A program made the translations under genes and the position numbers. Of a stretch of DNA of 50,471 bases, positions 7,108-17,084 are shown one piece after another (position 1 is the first letter of the stretch; every line of letters starts with the position of its first letter). Source of the stretch: Vulcanisaeta sp. JCM 14467. GTDB lineage: Archaea; Thermoproteota; Thermoprotei; Thermoproteales; Thermocladiaceae. The stretch is from the NCBI RefSeq assembly GCF_001316245.1, contig NZ_BBDM01000018.1, positions 1-50,471 on the forward strand. Direction: 5' to 3'. The notes under the pieces were generated by a model. The model worked only from the letters and a program-made list of their open reading frames with translations, searched no databases and was not told the origin of the DNA.

Positions 7108-8581
7108 TAGTAATTACCCTTCTGATGTAGTTTCCTATAAAGTATTGCTAATGCAATTAGTAATGCAGTTGTTGTGAGTGCTGGGTATGGCGTATCGTTT
7201 ATTGTGTAATACCACCATTCGTTGGTTATGGCCTTGGGTGTTGTTAAGTAGTACGTGTATTGGTGGGTGAATGTGCGTGAGTTTAGGGCGTTGTTTACTG
7301 AGTATATTACGTAGTCGTTACTTACGTAGTTAATGTCTAGCGCCTGCCAGAGGTTGTTGAATGAGTATGGGTATGCGTTTAGGTACGCGATCCAGGCGGA
7401 CTTTGTGACGCTTACTACCACGTGGCCGTTGTTTGGGTTTAGGATGATTATTGATTGGGGCATGCAGCCGAATCCGCCACCGCTTATGTACCAGGTTCCC
7501 TCGGGTAGTATGATTACTAATGCGTAGTCACCAATTGGGTATGACTCAGCCGTGAACGTGTACCTGAGCCCTATTGAGCATAGTGTTAGTGGTGCTGTGT
7601 ATGTCCATAGTTCCCTGCGGAATAGTAGTGTGCCATTGCCTGTGATGCCGTAGGCCCATATTGTGTATCCCGTGGTTGTTAGTACCAGGGCCTCGTCCTC
7701 ACTAATTGTTACTGATGCTACGTCGCCAATTATTGGTAGCGCCCAGGTTCTATTGTTAATGAGGTTTAACCCGCAAATCCTGCCTCCGCACTGGTAAATC
7801 AGGGTGTTTCCGGCGATGCCGTATACGTTCGAACTTACGTTAGCCCTTAGCATTAACTTACCATTGCTTGCATTTAACACGTATGTTAATGGTTTATCGC
7901 TGCACGATAATGTTATTAAGACGTAATTACTGAACCTCTTAATCCCAGTCACGACGATTGAGAATGATATGCAGGAGTTAATGACTTCGGTGCGCCAAAC
8001 CTCAACACCATATGGTTCCTTGCCCAACAACCTGAGGTCAATTATCGTGGTGTTTACCGGCTTTAATGACTTGCTTATTAATGGTATTATCACCACGTAG
8101 ACATTGTTGCCTATGGCATTTGCGGCCATGTAATACTTGGCAGATGACACCGCCACTAGCACTGTATGGTTGATGATTCTTCCTGTGAGTGCGTTGATCA
8201 CGGTTAGGTTAGCCACGAATGGTTCCTCCTGACCGCCGTATATACCTCCATAGAGGCTATACGTCATGATGAGTAGTTCATCGTTTATTCGTGTAAAGCG
8301 TGCAAGGGTGATGAGGCCTGGTATGTAAATAGTTGCCTTCCAAATACGCCTGCCGTTGGTTGTATTTACCCCCTCAAGGCCTAGTGGAATTAGCGATGTT
8401 TTGTAGAGCACTGTCACGTCTTTATTCACGTTGGCTATGCCGTAATCCCCGTAATAGCCGAGTACCCTTACATAGGGTAGTGGTGGTGCCAGTAGGTATG
8501 TGTATATTGAGTAGCGTCGATGATTATTAACGCTGCGATAACTATTAGTATTAGTGACTTGGTGTTGATTTGCGTGGTCAT
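7107..8581 (-). CDS. Surface-anchored PQQ-repeat (beta-propeller-like) protein, paralog 2 (frameshifted)
   Basis: Start ATG at 8581 with a signal-anchor helix (SLILIVIAALIIIDA), frame lost near 8510, resuming as YSIYTYLLAPPLPYVRVLGY and running to 7107, about 490 residues. The N-terminal region matches paralog 1 (TYTYILGSPLPY). Repeats such as GVNTTNGRRIWKATIY, NASNGKLMLRANVSS and LNPNNGHVVVSV again fit PQQ-type beta-propeller blades. Unlike paralog 1 it ends in a hydrophobic helix (ALTTTALLIALAILY) followed by basic residues, so it is anchored at the C-terminus as well. The two genes converge on the metalloprotease/DUF95 cluster, separated from it by about 50 bases. Confidence 0.55.
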
Positions 8582-8641
8582 TTTAGTTAATTCCTTTTAT
8601 GTTTATTACTCCTTTTAAGTGTGGTGTTGGTTATTGGTTTG

Positions 8642-8900
8642 ATGGTTGGGTGTGGTGGGTATTGCCAGGGGGTTTTGGGTGTTGTTAGGGATGTTATTAC
8701 TAATTATTATAAGGATTTTATTTACTTTGCCGTGCTCTTTGGTTCCTTGGTTCGTGGTGTGTTTGGTCCTCGTTCATAATTATTCCCAGGTCTCCCTGGA
8801 TGTCCTCCGTAGTGTACTGTCTAGGGGTCTCTATAGGGATTTGCTTTGGATTGCCGTTGGGCTTTATGATTATGTCGTTGGTAATGGCGTTGATGCTTGA
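8642..8900 (+). pseudogene. Remnant of a minimal nucleotidyltransferase (MNT) gene
   Basis: From the ATG at 8642 the reading gives YYKDFIYFAVLFGSLVRGVF then GPRS and a stop at 8777-8779. LFGSLVRG is the Gly-Ser-x-x-Arg-Gly signature of minimal nucleotidyltransferases, which should be followed by Asp-x-Asp, absent here. In the next frame a further reading, from about 8780 to 8900 (SLDVLRSVLSRGLYRDLLWI), may be the rest of the gene after a frameshift, but I cannot match it to the MNT or HEPN fold. MNT genes normally pair with HEPN genes as toxin-antitoxin systems; no HEPN partner is visible. It stands just before an ATPase gene. Confidence 0.4.
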
Positions 8901-8966
8901 GTGGCTTGTCTTTGTGGCTCTTGGGTTGCATGGGTTAAATAGCCCTTAGGTGAGTTGCTCTTTGTA

Positions 8967-10189
8967 ATGCCTAGTAGGCTTGGTGTTGGTGTTGATGTTG
9001 GGGATTTGGTTGGTAGGGTTAGGGAGGGTGGTGCTTACTTTGGTGTTGAGGAGCTTGGTGGTTTTCCAATAATGTTTAGGGATCGTGGGCGTGAGGTTGA
9101 GGTTCTCCTTAGGGAATTGGGTGGTGTTGGTGTTGTGTATGGCCCACTGGGTTGTGGTAAGTCGACATTCCTTAGGAATTTCCTTAGGGCGCTCGGTAGT
9201 GTTAGGGATGATGTTGTGGCTATTTACGTGAACCTCGAGGAGAGGGCACTGGCCGATTCGTTGAGGGCCTACGCAATTAACCTGGGGGGTGGTGTCATGA
9301 GTGCCTGACCAGGGCGTTTAATAATGATATCATGCCGATACTGAGTGGTACCGAGCCTGGGTTGCTGGTTGGTATTGGTAGGTTCTTTTATGACCTGGTT
9401 AATGAGTTGAGGGTTGGGAGGGAGTTGAGGGATAGGTACGTCGTGCTTGCGTTTGATGAGCTTGATAAGCGTTTTAGGACTATGCTTGGTGTTGATTGGG
9501 ATGTGCAGGTTAGTTATGGTGTTATTGAGGGTGAGGTGTTGGCTTATGCGGGCGCTATTGAGGAGCATTCAAGCGTTATCTACGATAATGTCCGTGGGCT
9601 TACTGTGCTCTTTGGGTTTAGTGATAGGGCTGCCGTCGACATCGTTAAGAGGAACGGGCCGAAGGGCGGACTCAGTAGCTTCCTGCTTTGGTACTTGCCC
9701 AGGGAGGAGTTCGTGGGTTTGGTCAATGATGTGGTGGGTAGGGTGCCGATGCCTAGGCCTGTTGATCCTGTGGTTCTTTGGGAGTTGTTGGGTGGTAATG
9801 TTAGGGAGTTGGCGGTGCTTGTGCTTAAGTATGGGTGGAATGTCAATGGTTGGTTGTCTGGTACGGTGATTAGGAGGGTTAGGGACGTGATCATTCATGA
9901 GGCTACGGTTAGGGGTGTTGGCGTTGATTCATTACTGGGTAAGGTGGCTGATCCTGACCCGTTGAGTGCGTACCTGAATCTTGGTGGTGATTACCTGCTT
10001 CGTATGAATGTTTTAATTGATATTTACGGTACCACACTGTCGGAGCTGCCCAGGGAGCCCTGGGTTGGTGGTGACTATGCGTATCAATTACCTGCCTATT
10101 ACTGGGTCTTGAGGGCCATGGTTAATCGGTCCAGGATCGACGTGGACCCTGGTGACGTGATTAACGAGGTCGTGAGGGGTGCCGGGTGA
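8967..10189 (+). CDS. Archaeal AAA ATPase (frameshifted)
   Basis: About 400 residues from the ATG at 8967 (TTG at 8955 also possible). Walker A is YGPLGCGKSTFLR at about residue 60 and Walker B is RYVVLAFDELDK. The frame breaks at about 9303 in GAGTGCCTGACC and resumes as LTRAFNNDIMPILSG. The C-terminal part, with VVLWELLGGNVRELAVLVLK, is the helical lid and sensor region, and has the 'G-G-N-x-R' motif shared with the ATPase at 43193-44222. This is the archaeal P-loop ATPase group of uncertain role often found beside nucleotidyltransferases and other accessory genes, as it is here. Codons ending in T (GGT, GTT) are very frequent. Confidence 0.65.
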
Positions 10190-10203
10190 TGCGTGGCGTT
10201 TAG

Positions 10204-10962
10204 TCATGCTTCCTCTGGTGTTTCGTACCACCTGACTCTTTCGCCGATTGCTGCCCTCATTTTCCACTTCATGCTCTTTGGTGCCTTGTTCATGGCTTCC
10301 CTGATCCTGTTTAGGTTGTTGGTGACCTTTTCCTTGACCTTTCCTGGCAGGTCTATTGTGTTTAGGTAGTTCATTGTCCTCTCTATGTTCACGGTAGTCG
10401 TCTTGTAGAGTCCCCAGTCGTCTGACGTTAACTCCACTATCCTGCCTAGGTCTATGGTGTTCATGTCGTCCTTATCCCCAAGCTCGAATTTGTAGAGCAT
10501 GGCCACTATGTCCTTTAGGTCCTTCTCGTTGATTTCCCAGATTTGGAGCTTGGTCATTAGTAGGTCGCTTGGTGGTATTGTTGGGCTGAATTTCTCGAGC
10601 CTGTCCTTGAGCTCGATTACGTGGCTCTCCCTGAAGATGTCCAGGAAGACATCGATCCTCGTGTTTGCTTGAGTATCGAAGAACCTAAGCCTCTCGGCAC
10701 CGTGGAGTGCGTTGAACCTTACATCGGCCTTTAGGCCGAGTCCCTCGAAGATCCTCGATATCCTTCCTGAGTCCTTCCTATGGGCTGCCACGTCAATGTC
10801 CTTGGGCTCGCGTGAGAGTGTTGGGGCCTCGGCGTACACGTCGCGTACCAGGTAGGCTATTGCCACGCCACCGAGTAGTCTGCATGTTACCTTATTGTTG
10901 TCGCAGGCGTTGACGAGCAATAAACCTCTCTTGACTTTATCCTCAATAACGCCCTGTGACAT
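10204..10962 (-). CDS. Nucleotidyltransferase of the AbiEii-like type
   Basis: Intact 252-residue protein. LLGGVAIAYLVRD near residue 29 is the Gly-Gly strand-turn of the nucleotidyltransferase fold and SREPKDIDVAAH near residue 50 carries the metal-binding Asp-x-Asp. A later segment, RIDVFLDIF, gives the third acidic strand. This arrangement fits AbiEii/DUF1814-type nucleotidyltransferases, several of which act as toxins that modify tRNA in type IV systems. A typical partner (a DNA-binding AbiEi protein) is not evident next to it; the convergent neighbour is the ATPase ending 14 bases away. So it may be a solitary toxin, or a housekeeping relative. Confidence 0.55.
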   Translation of the reverse strand: MSQGVIEDKVKRGLLLVNACDNNKVTCRLLGGVAIAYLVRDVYAEAPTLSREPKDIDVAAHRKDSGRISRIFEGLGLKADVRFNALHGAERLRFFDTQANTRIDVFLDIFRESHVIELKDRLEKFSPTIPPSDLLMTKLQIWEINEKDLKDIVAMLYKFELGDKDDMNTIDLGRIVELTSDDWGLYKTTTVNIERTMNYLNTIDLPGKVKEKVTNNLNRIREAMNKAPKSMKWKMRAAIGERVRWYETPEEA

Positions 10963-11123
10963 TGCATCCCTACTGAATCGTTGATTTATAAAATTTTTAT
11001 TTCCCCGAAATACCAGCAGTGCGGTTCCTGCTATCGTTATGTTTTACAAAGAAACCATGAGAATTATGAAATATATACTATATTTATGCGGTAGAAGCTT
11101 TATTAAGCCGGGGGTATTTATTC

Positions 11124-11984
11124 ATGAATTGGGAGGTTAGGGTGGAGGGTGACGATCAGTCATCTAGTTACGAATCAATAGTGAGCACGGTATATGACGA
11201 ATTGGCCCCTGTCTATGAAAGGGTTTTCCTCAAGTTCTCCCAGTATTATAGGCATGTGTATAATGAGTTGTATGAGGTCTTTAAGGACTATTTTGATGGG
11301 TTTAAAATACATAGTAAGGTTCTCGATTTGGGCAGTGGTACTGGTGTTTGGACGATGCTCCTCAGGAGGCGTGGGTATCACGTGGTTAGTCTCGACATTT
11401 CCCGCGCATCGCTTGCTAAGTGCGTTAGGTCGAGGAGGTGTAGTGATCCTGTTCAGGGTGATGCGGTTAGGTTGCCGTTTAAGGATGGTTACTTCGATGC
11501 GGTTGTTGCCTATGGCAGTGTTTTTAATCATATAGTGAAGTCTGAGGAGGCGTTTAGGGAGGTTTCCAGGGTTTTGGGGAGTGGTGGTTATTTATTGTTT
11601 GATGTTGATAACCTGGTCTGTCCTGACATGGCTTATGAGGCGTTACTCGGCGCTGTGTCTGTGAGGGGTTTCCTCAGGGGGTTGATTAGTGGTAGGGGGC
11701 ACGTGGGTTATTGGTATAATCAAGGTAGTGAGGCTGTCCCGCTTAGGTTCTTCACAATTAGGGAAATATTGGGTATGTTGAGTAGTTATGGATTTGAGGT
11801 TGTGGATCTTAGGGGTATTCACGTGTTGTCGAATATAATCCCATCCAGGATTCACCAATGGGGTGGTGGTAAGATTGCGAGGATGGCGTCGTTATTGTAC
11901 GTGTTCGATGATGTGTTGGGCAGGCATATACCGTTTAAGTACGTAGCCACCACATTCCTAATCATTAGTAGGAAGTTGAATTAA
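11124..11984 (+). CDS. SAM-dependent class I methyltransferase
   Basis: 286 residues, intact. KVLDLGSGTGVW near residue 66 is motif I, the SAM-binding loop; VVSLDIS is the acidic end of strand 2; GDAVRLPFKDGYFDAVVAYG contains the motif II/III region; and REVSRVLGSGGYLLFDVDN is the post-motif strand typical of the Methyltransf_11 group. Substrate cannot be read from sequence: such proteins act on small molecules, lipids or quinones. A TATA-like ATATATACTATATTTA stretch lies near 11070-11090. The gene stands alone on its strand between the nucleotidyltransferase and spermidine synthase. Confidence 0.75.
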   Translation: MNWEVRVEGDDQSSSYESIVSTVYDELAPVYERVFLKFSQYYRHVYNELYEVFKDYFDGFKIHSKVLDLGSGTGVWTMLLRRRGYHVVSLDISRASLAKCVRSRRCSDPVQGDAVRLPFKDGYFDAVVAYGSVFNHIVKSEEAFREVSRVLGSGGYLLFDVDNLVCPDMAYEALLGAVSVRGFLRGLISGRGHVGYWYNQGSEAVPLRFFTIREILGMLSSYGFEVVDLRGIHVLSNIIPSRIHQWGGGKIARMASLLYVFDDVLGRHIPFKYVATTFLIISRKLN

Positions 11985-12077
11985 CACCTACCATACTGGA
12001 CCTCCCAACCACACCACCTTAGTTAATAATGCATGTGAATAGCTTCAGTTTGAAATAATAATAAGGTATGTAATCAA

Positions 12078-12991
12078 TCATGCAGGTAGGAATGTTGGGT
12101 TCTTATCGGTTGCGGGCTTTATCGATTCGTCACTCAGTACGGCCCTTATGTGCTTTGGCAGTATGAACATAGCCCTGTGCATGTCGCCTCGTAGAACCTA
12201 AGCCCACCGCCTATCCTCTCCCTAATCCTGCTATTAACCTCGTCAGGCGTTAAAGCCGTTGGGTCGTACCTCTTGGACCCGATCACGAAGCCCCAGGTAC
12301 TATCAAAGGAGTGCATGTATACCTGGTAGGCCCTGGTTATTGGGAATACTGAGGCAATGGTTCTGTAAATCGTTGCGAATGTCCTGAGGGAGTATGATGT
12401 TGATGTTGCCTGGGTCACCATTATACCATCATCACTAAGCCTATCCCTAACAATGCTGTAGAACTCAACAGTGTACAGTAGGTATGATGGACCGCCCTCG
12501 AGTGGGTCGGTCAGGTCTAGTATTATTACGTCGTACTTATCCCTCGACTCCTCAAGGAACTTCCTACCATCCTGAAGCACGAGCCTAAGCCTTGGGTTGT
12601 TGAATGCGCCCTGGCTCATTTCAGGGAGGTACTCCTTAACGAGCCTAATCACCTCATCATCAATATCAACCATCACCACCTCCTCAACACTCTTATGCCT
12701 AAGCACCTCCCTAGCCGTTGCACCCTCACCACCGCCTAGGATCAACACCCTCCTCGGGTTTGGGTGCGTGATCATTGCTGGGTGAACCAGTGATTCGTGG
12801 TAAACAAACTCATCATACAACGAGCTCTGTATCTTGCCATCGAGCACCAACGCCTTACCCAAGTCCTCAAACTCGACAATGGCGACACGCTGGTACTTAG
12901 TAACGCCACTGTAAAGAACCCTCCTAATACCCCTAACGTGGTAACTAAATGGCGTATTAAACTCGATGAACCACGTACCCTCCTTACTCAT
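12078..12991 (-). CDS. speE: Spermidine synthase / aminopropyltransferase (frameshifted near the C-terminus)
   Basis: The enzyme moves an aminopropyl group from decarboxylated SAM to a polyamine acceptor (putrescine, agmatine or longer amines in thermophiles). Clear features are LVLDGKIQSSLYDEFVYHES, the LILGGGEGATAREVLRH SAM-like binding loop, VDIDDEV, LQDGRKFL and DVIILDLTDPLEGGPSYLL with the catalytic Asp. The frame breaks at about 12185, where FYE is followed by GAGGCGAC; a missing G would give GDMHRAMFILPKHIR and a stop at 12078-12080. The whole is about 304 residues, normal for the archaeal family. Upstream, the spermidine and ATPase genes diverge from a shared 110-base region. Confidence 0.9.
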
Positions 12992-13071
12992 CCTTTCAAG
13001 CTCATCACGTGAGTAGAGCCCCTCGACTTTTAAGCATTATTTAACGACACGGCGCTAATTGCGCTGGTAGG

Positions 13072-13079
13072 TATTTAAA
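13072..13079 (+). promoter_or_regulatory. TATA box of the downstream ATPase gene
   Basis: TATTTAAA, centred 30 bases before the GTG at 13106. The spacing supports a leaderless message and this GTG as the start. Confidence 0.45.
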
Positions 13080-13105
13080 CCTGGGGCACTACAAGTTCAC
13101 TTGGG

Positions 13106-14220
13106 GTGCCCCAAGTAATGCTATTCGACATAAGGCCAAAGACGAGGAGGGAGGAGTTGTATGATTTCGATAGGGAGCTTGAGGAGCTCACTAAGGGCAT
13201 TAAGCTTAACCCATTGACCATCGTGATAGGCATTAGGAGGTCCGGGAAAACGTCACTATTAAGGGTCGCCCTGAACGAAATTGGCTATCCCTACATTTAC
13301 GTGGATCCCAGGTTCTCAGAGGCACCCACGTATAGGGACTTCGCATACATTCTCAGGGATTCGCTCGAGGACTTCCTGGGTAGGTATGGTGATTTACGTG
13401 AGAGGATTATTAAGTTCCTGAGAAGTGTTAGGGGTGTTTCGATAAGTACGCCGGGCTTCTCGGTGGAGGTTAGTTGGAGAGGTAGTGAGAGGTTGGAGCT
13501 TGGAGAGTTGTTGGTGGCGTTGAATAGTCTGGGCGGGATCTCGGTAAGCCCATTGTCATAGCAGTTGATGAGGCCCAGGAACTATCCAAAATAACCTGGA
13601 TATCCTTTACGAGAATATTCGCCTTCGCATACGATAATCTAAGGAACCTTAGGATAGTCCTGACTGGGTCTGAAGTCGGTGTTTTATTCAAATTCCTGGG
13701 ACTGGAGAACCCGGATTCACCGCTCTATGGGAGGTACGTGCATGTGGTTAGGGCCAGGAGGTTGACTAGGGAGGAGTCCGTGGACTTCCTCGAGAGGGGC
13801 TTCTCCGAGCTTGGGATTAGGGTTCCGAGGAGTATTATCGAGACTGCCGTGGAGGAGTTGGACGGGGTTATTGGTTGGTTAACGCTCTTTGGTTACACGT
13901 GCTACCTAAACCCAAATGCCTGTACGGAGAATATTGATAAGGTCCTTGAGCAGGCGGTTAGGATTGGTAGGGAGGAGCTTGAGAGGTTCCTATCCATGAG
14001 CAGGAGTAGTAGGTATAGGTCGTTGTTGAGGATACTGACCACGGAGAGGAGGTGGAGTGAGATAAAGAGGATGCTTGAGATGGATGAGGGTAGGACCATA
14101 AATGATAGAACACTCTATGAACACCTAAGGAGGTTGATTGAACTCTCCATAGTTGAGAAGAGGGATGATACGTACGTCATATCCGACCCAGTATTACGAA
14201 GAGCTGCAATGCTCCTATGA
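13106..14220 (+). CDS. Archaeal ATPase (P-loop, pfam 'Archaeal ATPase' type; frameshifted)
   Basis: Starts at the GTG at 13106 or the ATG at 13118. Walker A is IVIGIRRSGKTSLLRVA near residue 37. The frame breaks between about 13535 and 13560 and then resumes as GKPIVIAVDEAQELSKITW, which contains Walker B with Glu. The rest includes VLTGSEVGVLFKFL (sensor 1) and a winged-helix C-terminus (DRTLYEHLRRLIELSIVEKR). About 370 residues in total. This is the family that in Sulfolobales and Thermoproteales occurs in many divergent copies, with a fused winged helix, and is often linked to mobile or toxin-like genes. Its function has not been settled. Confidence 0.75.
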
Positions 14221-14264
14221 ACTAAGTCATTCAACATTGATTCATGAATATAGTAAAGCTAATT

Positions 14265-14367
14265 TGGTGCGGGGGGTGGGATTTGAACCCACGCAGGCCT
14301 TCGCCAGCGGATGTCTTATCTCGCGATCTTAAGTCCGCCCCCTTTGACCAGGCTCGGGCACCCCCGC
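14265..14367 (-). tRNA. tRNA-Leu (anticodon TAA) with a short intron
   Basis: On the minus strand: acceptor GCGGGGG (5' end at 14367) pairs with CCCCCGC, followed by discriminator A and an encoded CCA (14265-14267). The T-loop is GGGTTCAAATCCC and the long variable arm GGCGAAGGCCTG marks a class II Leu tRNA. The anticodon stem is GCGGA with TCCGC, loop CTTAAGA, anticodon TAA at 14329-14331. Between G37 and A38 there are 15 extra bases (about 14313-14327, ATCGCGAGATAAGAC), the usual archaeal position for an intron removed by the splicing endonuclease. Confidence 0.9.
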
Positions 14368-14556
14368 AGGATTAATTATTTTTCACGGTCTTTTAACTTT
14401 TTCGTTTCGATCCTCACTGCTTTTTACTGCGTTTTCGTGGATATTCTCATTTATTTATTTCCATATGTTCTTGTTCAAGTATAGTTTGTCAAGGGATTAG
14501 GCAAAAATGCATTTTTATAAAGGTATAAATTTTCGAGGCTTCATACCTGCTTGGCT

Positions 14557-16173
14557 ATGAATAAGGTTGTGGACGTTAACAAGGCATTGGACGTTATTAA
14601 GGATGGCGATGTCATCGCAGTTTCTGGATTCAACATGGCCACAACCCCTGAGTACCTACTGCTCAAGCTCTATGAGAGATATAGGGATACGGGTCACCCA
14701 CGTAATTTATTCATAGTCACTGACTCATTACCTGCCGCTAGGGAACGCGCACTCGACTTAATCGCCGAGCGTATGATTAAGGATAATGATTTCGACTTTA
14801 TCAGGGGCTTCATGATTACATTCTTTGGTGTCGCCCCGTCACTGCAGAGGCTTGTTATTGAGAATAGGGTTGAGGCCTACTCATTCCCAATCGGTGTTGC
14901 GACTAGGTGGTTTAGGGGTGTGGCTTCAGGAACACCGGCAATCACAAAGGTGGGCCTTGGGACGTTCCTTGACCCTAGGCAGGACGGTATTTACATGAAT
15001 GAGTTGGCGAGGGAGAGGAGGACTTGTAGGGTTGAGTTGGTCAGTATTGGTGGCGAGGAGTACCTGCTCTATGACTGCCCAAAGCCGCGTGTCGGCTTTA
15101 TCAGGGGTAGTACGGCTGATGAGTTTGGAAACCTGACAATGACTGATGAGGCAATTTACGGGTCTGTATTGGCAATAACCCAGGCCGTTAAGGCTCAGCC
15201 GAACCCCGGCATTGTGATTGCCAGGTGCTTTACGTGAGTAGGTTTGTTAATCCTAGGGACGTCCATGTGCCGGGTCCACTAATTGATTACGTGGTAACCT
15301 CACCACCTGAGCACCACACGCAATCAGCTAGTATTGACTATGACCCTAGTGTCTGCGGTCGCGTAGTACTGAGTAATGCATGCCTGCCCAATGATGATAA
15401 GCCCGGCTTTGAGTATGTGATTGCTAGGAGGGTTGTACTTGAATTCGCGAGGCTCATAGAGAGGTTGGGTAGCCAATAGCCGTGAACCTCGCATCGGGAT
15501 ACCCGCCCTGGCCGCTAGGATAATAAGGAGTGAGGGAGTTGAGGATTACATAGTTACGACCGTCGAGTCGGGTCCTTGGGGTGGTATTGCACTTAGCGAT
15601 GACGATTTTGGTGTTGCAATATCACCAAAGGCTATAGTGCCAATGCCTGATCAATTCATAATGTATGAGGGTGGCGCAATAGATGCAGCATCACTTGGCT
15701 TCATGCAGATTGGGCCTAGTGGTGATGTTAACCCAAGCTTCCTGCCTGAAAGGGTTACGGGGCCAGGCGGATTCCCAGTAATCGCTCATGGGTCACCGAG
15801 GCTTTACTTCGCAGGAGCTTTTACGGCAGGTAAGAGGGACATTGCGGTGATTAATGGTAAACTCGCCATAATTAGGGATGGGCCAATAATTAAGTTCGTG
15901 AGGAAGCCCTACAAGGTTGGCTTCAATGCGGAGCTCGGCCTTAAGATGGGTAAGGAGGTTCTCTACATAACTGAGAGGGCCGTGTTTAGGTTAACGAGTG
16001 AAGGCCTTGTCTTTGAGGAATACGCACCTGGAGTTGACATTGAGAAGGACATATTGGCTAAGATGGAGTTTAAGCCAGTAATTTCAAGGCATCTACAGCC
16101 GATGGATGATGTAGTGTTTAGGGATGGGCCTATGGGTTTGCTTGGTATTGTTGAGAAGGCTGTTAGGCGTTGA
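14557..16173 (+). CDS. CoA transferase, fused alpha-beta type (three frameshifts)
   Basis: About 540 residues, the length of single-chain acetate/propionate CoA-transferases (YdiF/Pct type) that swap CoA between a carboxylic acid and an acyl-CoA. The N-terminal half has VIKDGDVIAVSGFNM and the Gly-rich GLGTFLDPRQDGI; the C-terminal half has the catalytic Glu in TVESGPWGGIAL near 15575 and SFLPERVTGPGGFPVIAHGS. Three single-base losses split it: at 15220 (GCCAGG for GCCCAGG), at 15475 (CCAATAG for CCAAATAG) and at 15492 (CTCGCATC for CTCGGCATC); all are in runs of the same base. TATA-like TATAAAGGTATAAATTTT stretches lie near 14515-14530. It could supply or recycle acyl-CoA for the AOR and glycyl radical enzyme pathway nearby. 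Confidence 0.75.
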
Positions 16174-17028
16174 TTGTGGCGTAGCCCATTATCCTTGGTT
16201 TCCTGGGCTTGGCGTTCACATTTATTATCAATGCCCTGCCATTGACGACCGGTAGCTCCCTGGTTAGGACAATGTAATTGTCCTCGATTTTGCCCATGAC
16301 CTTGATGCCATTGAAAATCACGTGGACCTCCCTGGCATCATCACTCCACTTAAACCTTGTGAACCCATTGATTGAGCCCGTGAATTTGGTTCCTGGCTTA
16401 ACAAGGGTTTGGATGCCCTCGATGTCCTCAAGCCTAACATTCCTAAGTGCAAGCCCAACCTTGTGCCTGGCATTACCGAGTCCTGGTCCTCATCAAGGAC
16501 TTGAATACTCCTGACCTCAACCTCCAGGTTCATTGGGTAGGCAATGAACTTATCATGCACGGAGACCTGGGTCAATGCGTAACCGAGAACCACCACGCCG
16601 ACTCCCCTGACATTAAACGCCCTGTCAACATAGACAAGGCCCCTATCGCTGACGTCCACGTCAAACTCCCTAAACTCATCAACGAACTTCGAAATACCCA
16701 ACTCGCCGAAGTACTTCCTAAACGTGTTGGCATCATCGGCAAGCACTATGCCGGGTATCCCAGCGGCCTCGAGCATTAACGCCTTCTCGCCGTCAAGCCA
16801 GGTAACTTCATTATTGACCTTGAAGTAGAATGAGCTCGATATTGATATGGCTATAGCCTCGTCAAGCACACTATTTGAGTCTGGGATTAATATGCTGCGA
16901 ACTAGCTCACCAATCTTCCTGTAGTAAACTCGCTCCTCACCCCTGTCCTTCTTGCCAAGCATTGATGCTATTTTTAGGGCTTCCTGTTCATTAGTTGATA
17001 ATACGGTCACAATGCTTCCACGTAGCAC
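16163..17028 (-). CDS. EF-Tu/SelB-like protein with degenerate G domain (frameshifted)
   Basis: About 288 residues once the break near 16485 (CTCGGTAATG, one G short) is bridged. The middle part, VYVDRAFNVRGVGVVVLG then VEVRSIQVLDEDQDS and HKVGLALRNVRLEDI, is domain 2 of the EF-1A/EF-Tu/SelB family, including the 'I-D-x-x-F-x-I-x-G-x-G-T-V-V-x-G' strand pair. The first 125 residues occupy the G-domain position (MLGKKDRGEERVYYRKIG) but no P-loop GxxxxGK[ST], DxxG or NKxD is visible, so GTP binding is doubtful. Archaea carry such EF-Tu-like proteins of unknown function. The gene converges on the CoA transferase, the stop codons overlapping by 11 bases. Confidence 0.6.
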
Positions 17029-17084
17029 GGTGGCTGATGGCTTAATACTGCTTTTAAATCTATCGTATTAATTAGGTAAAATTG

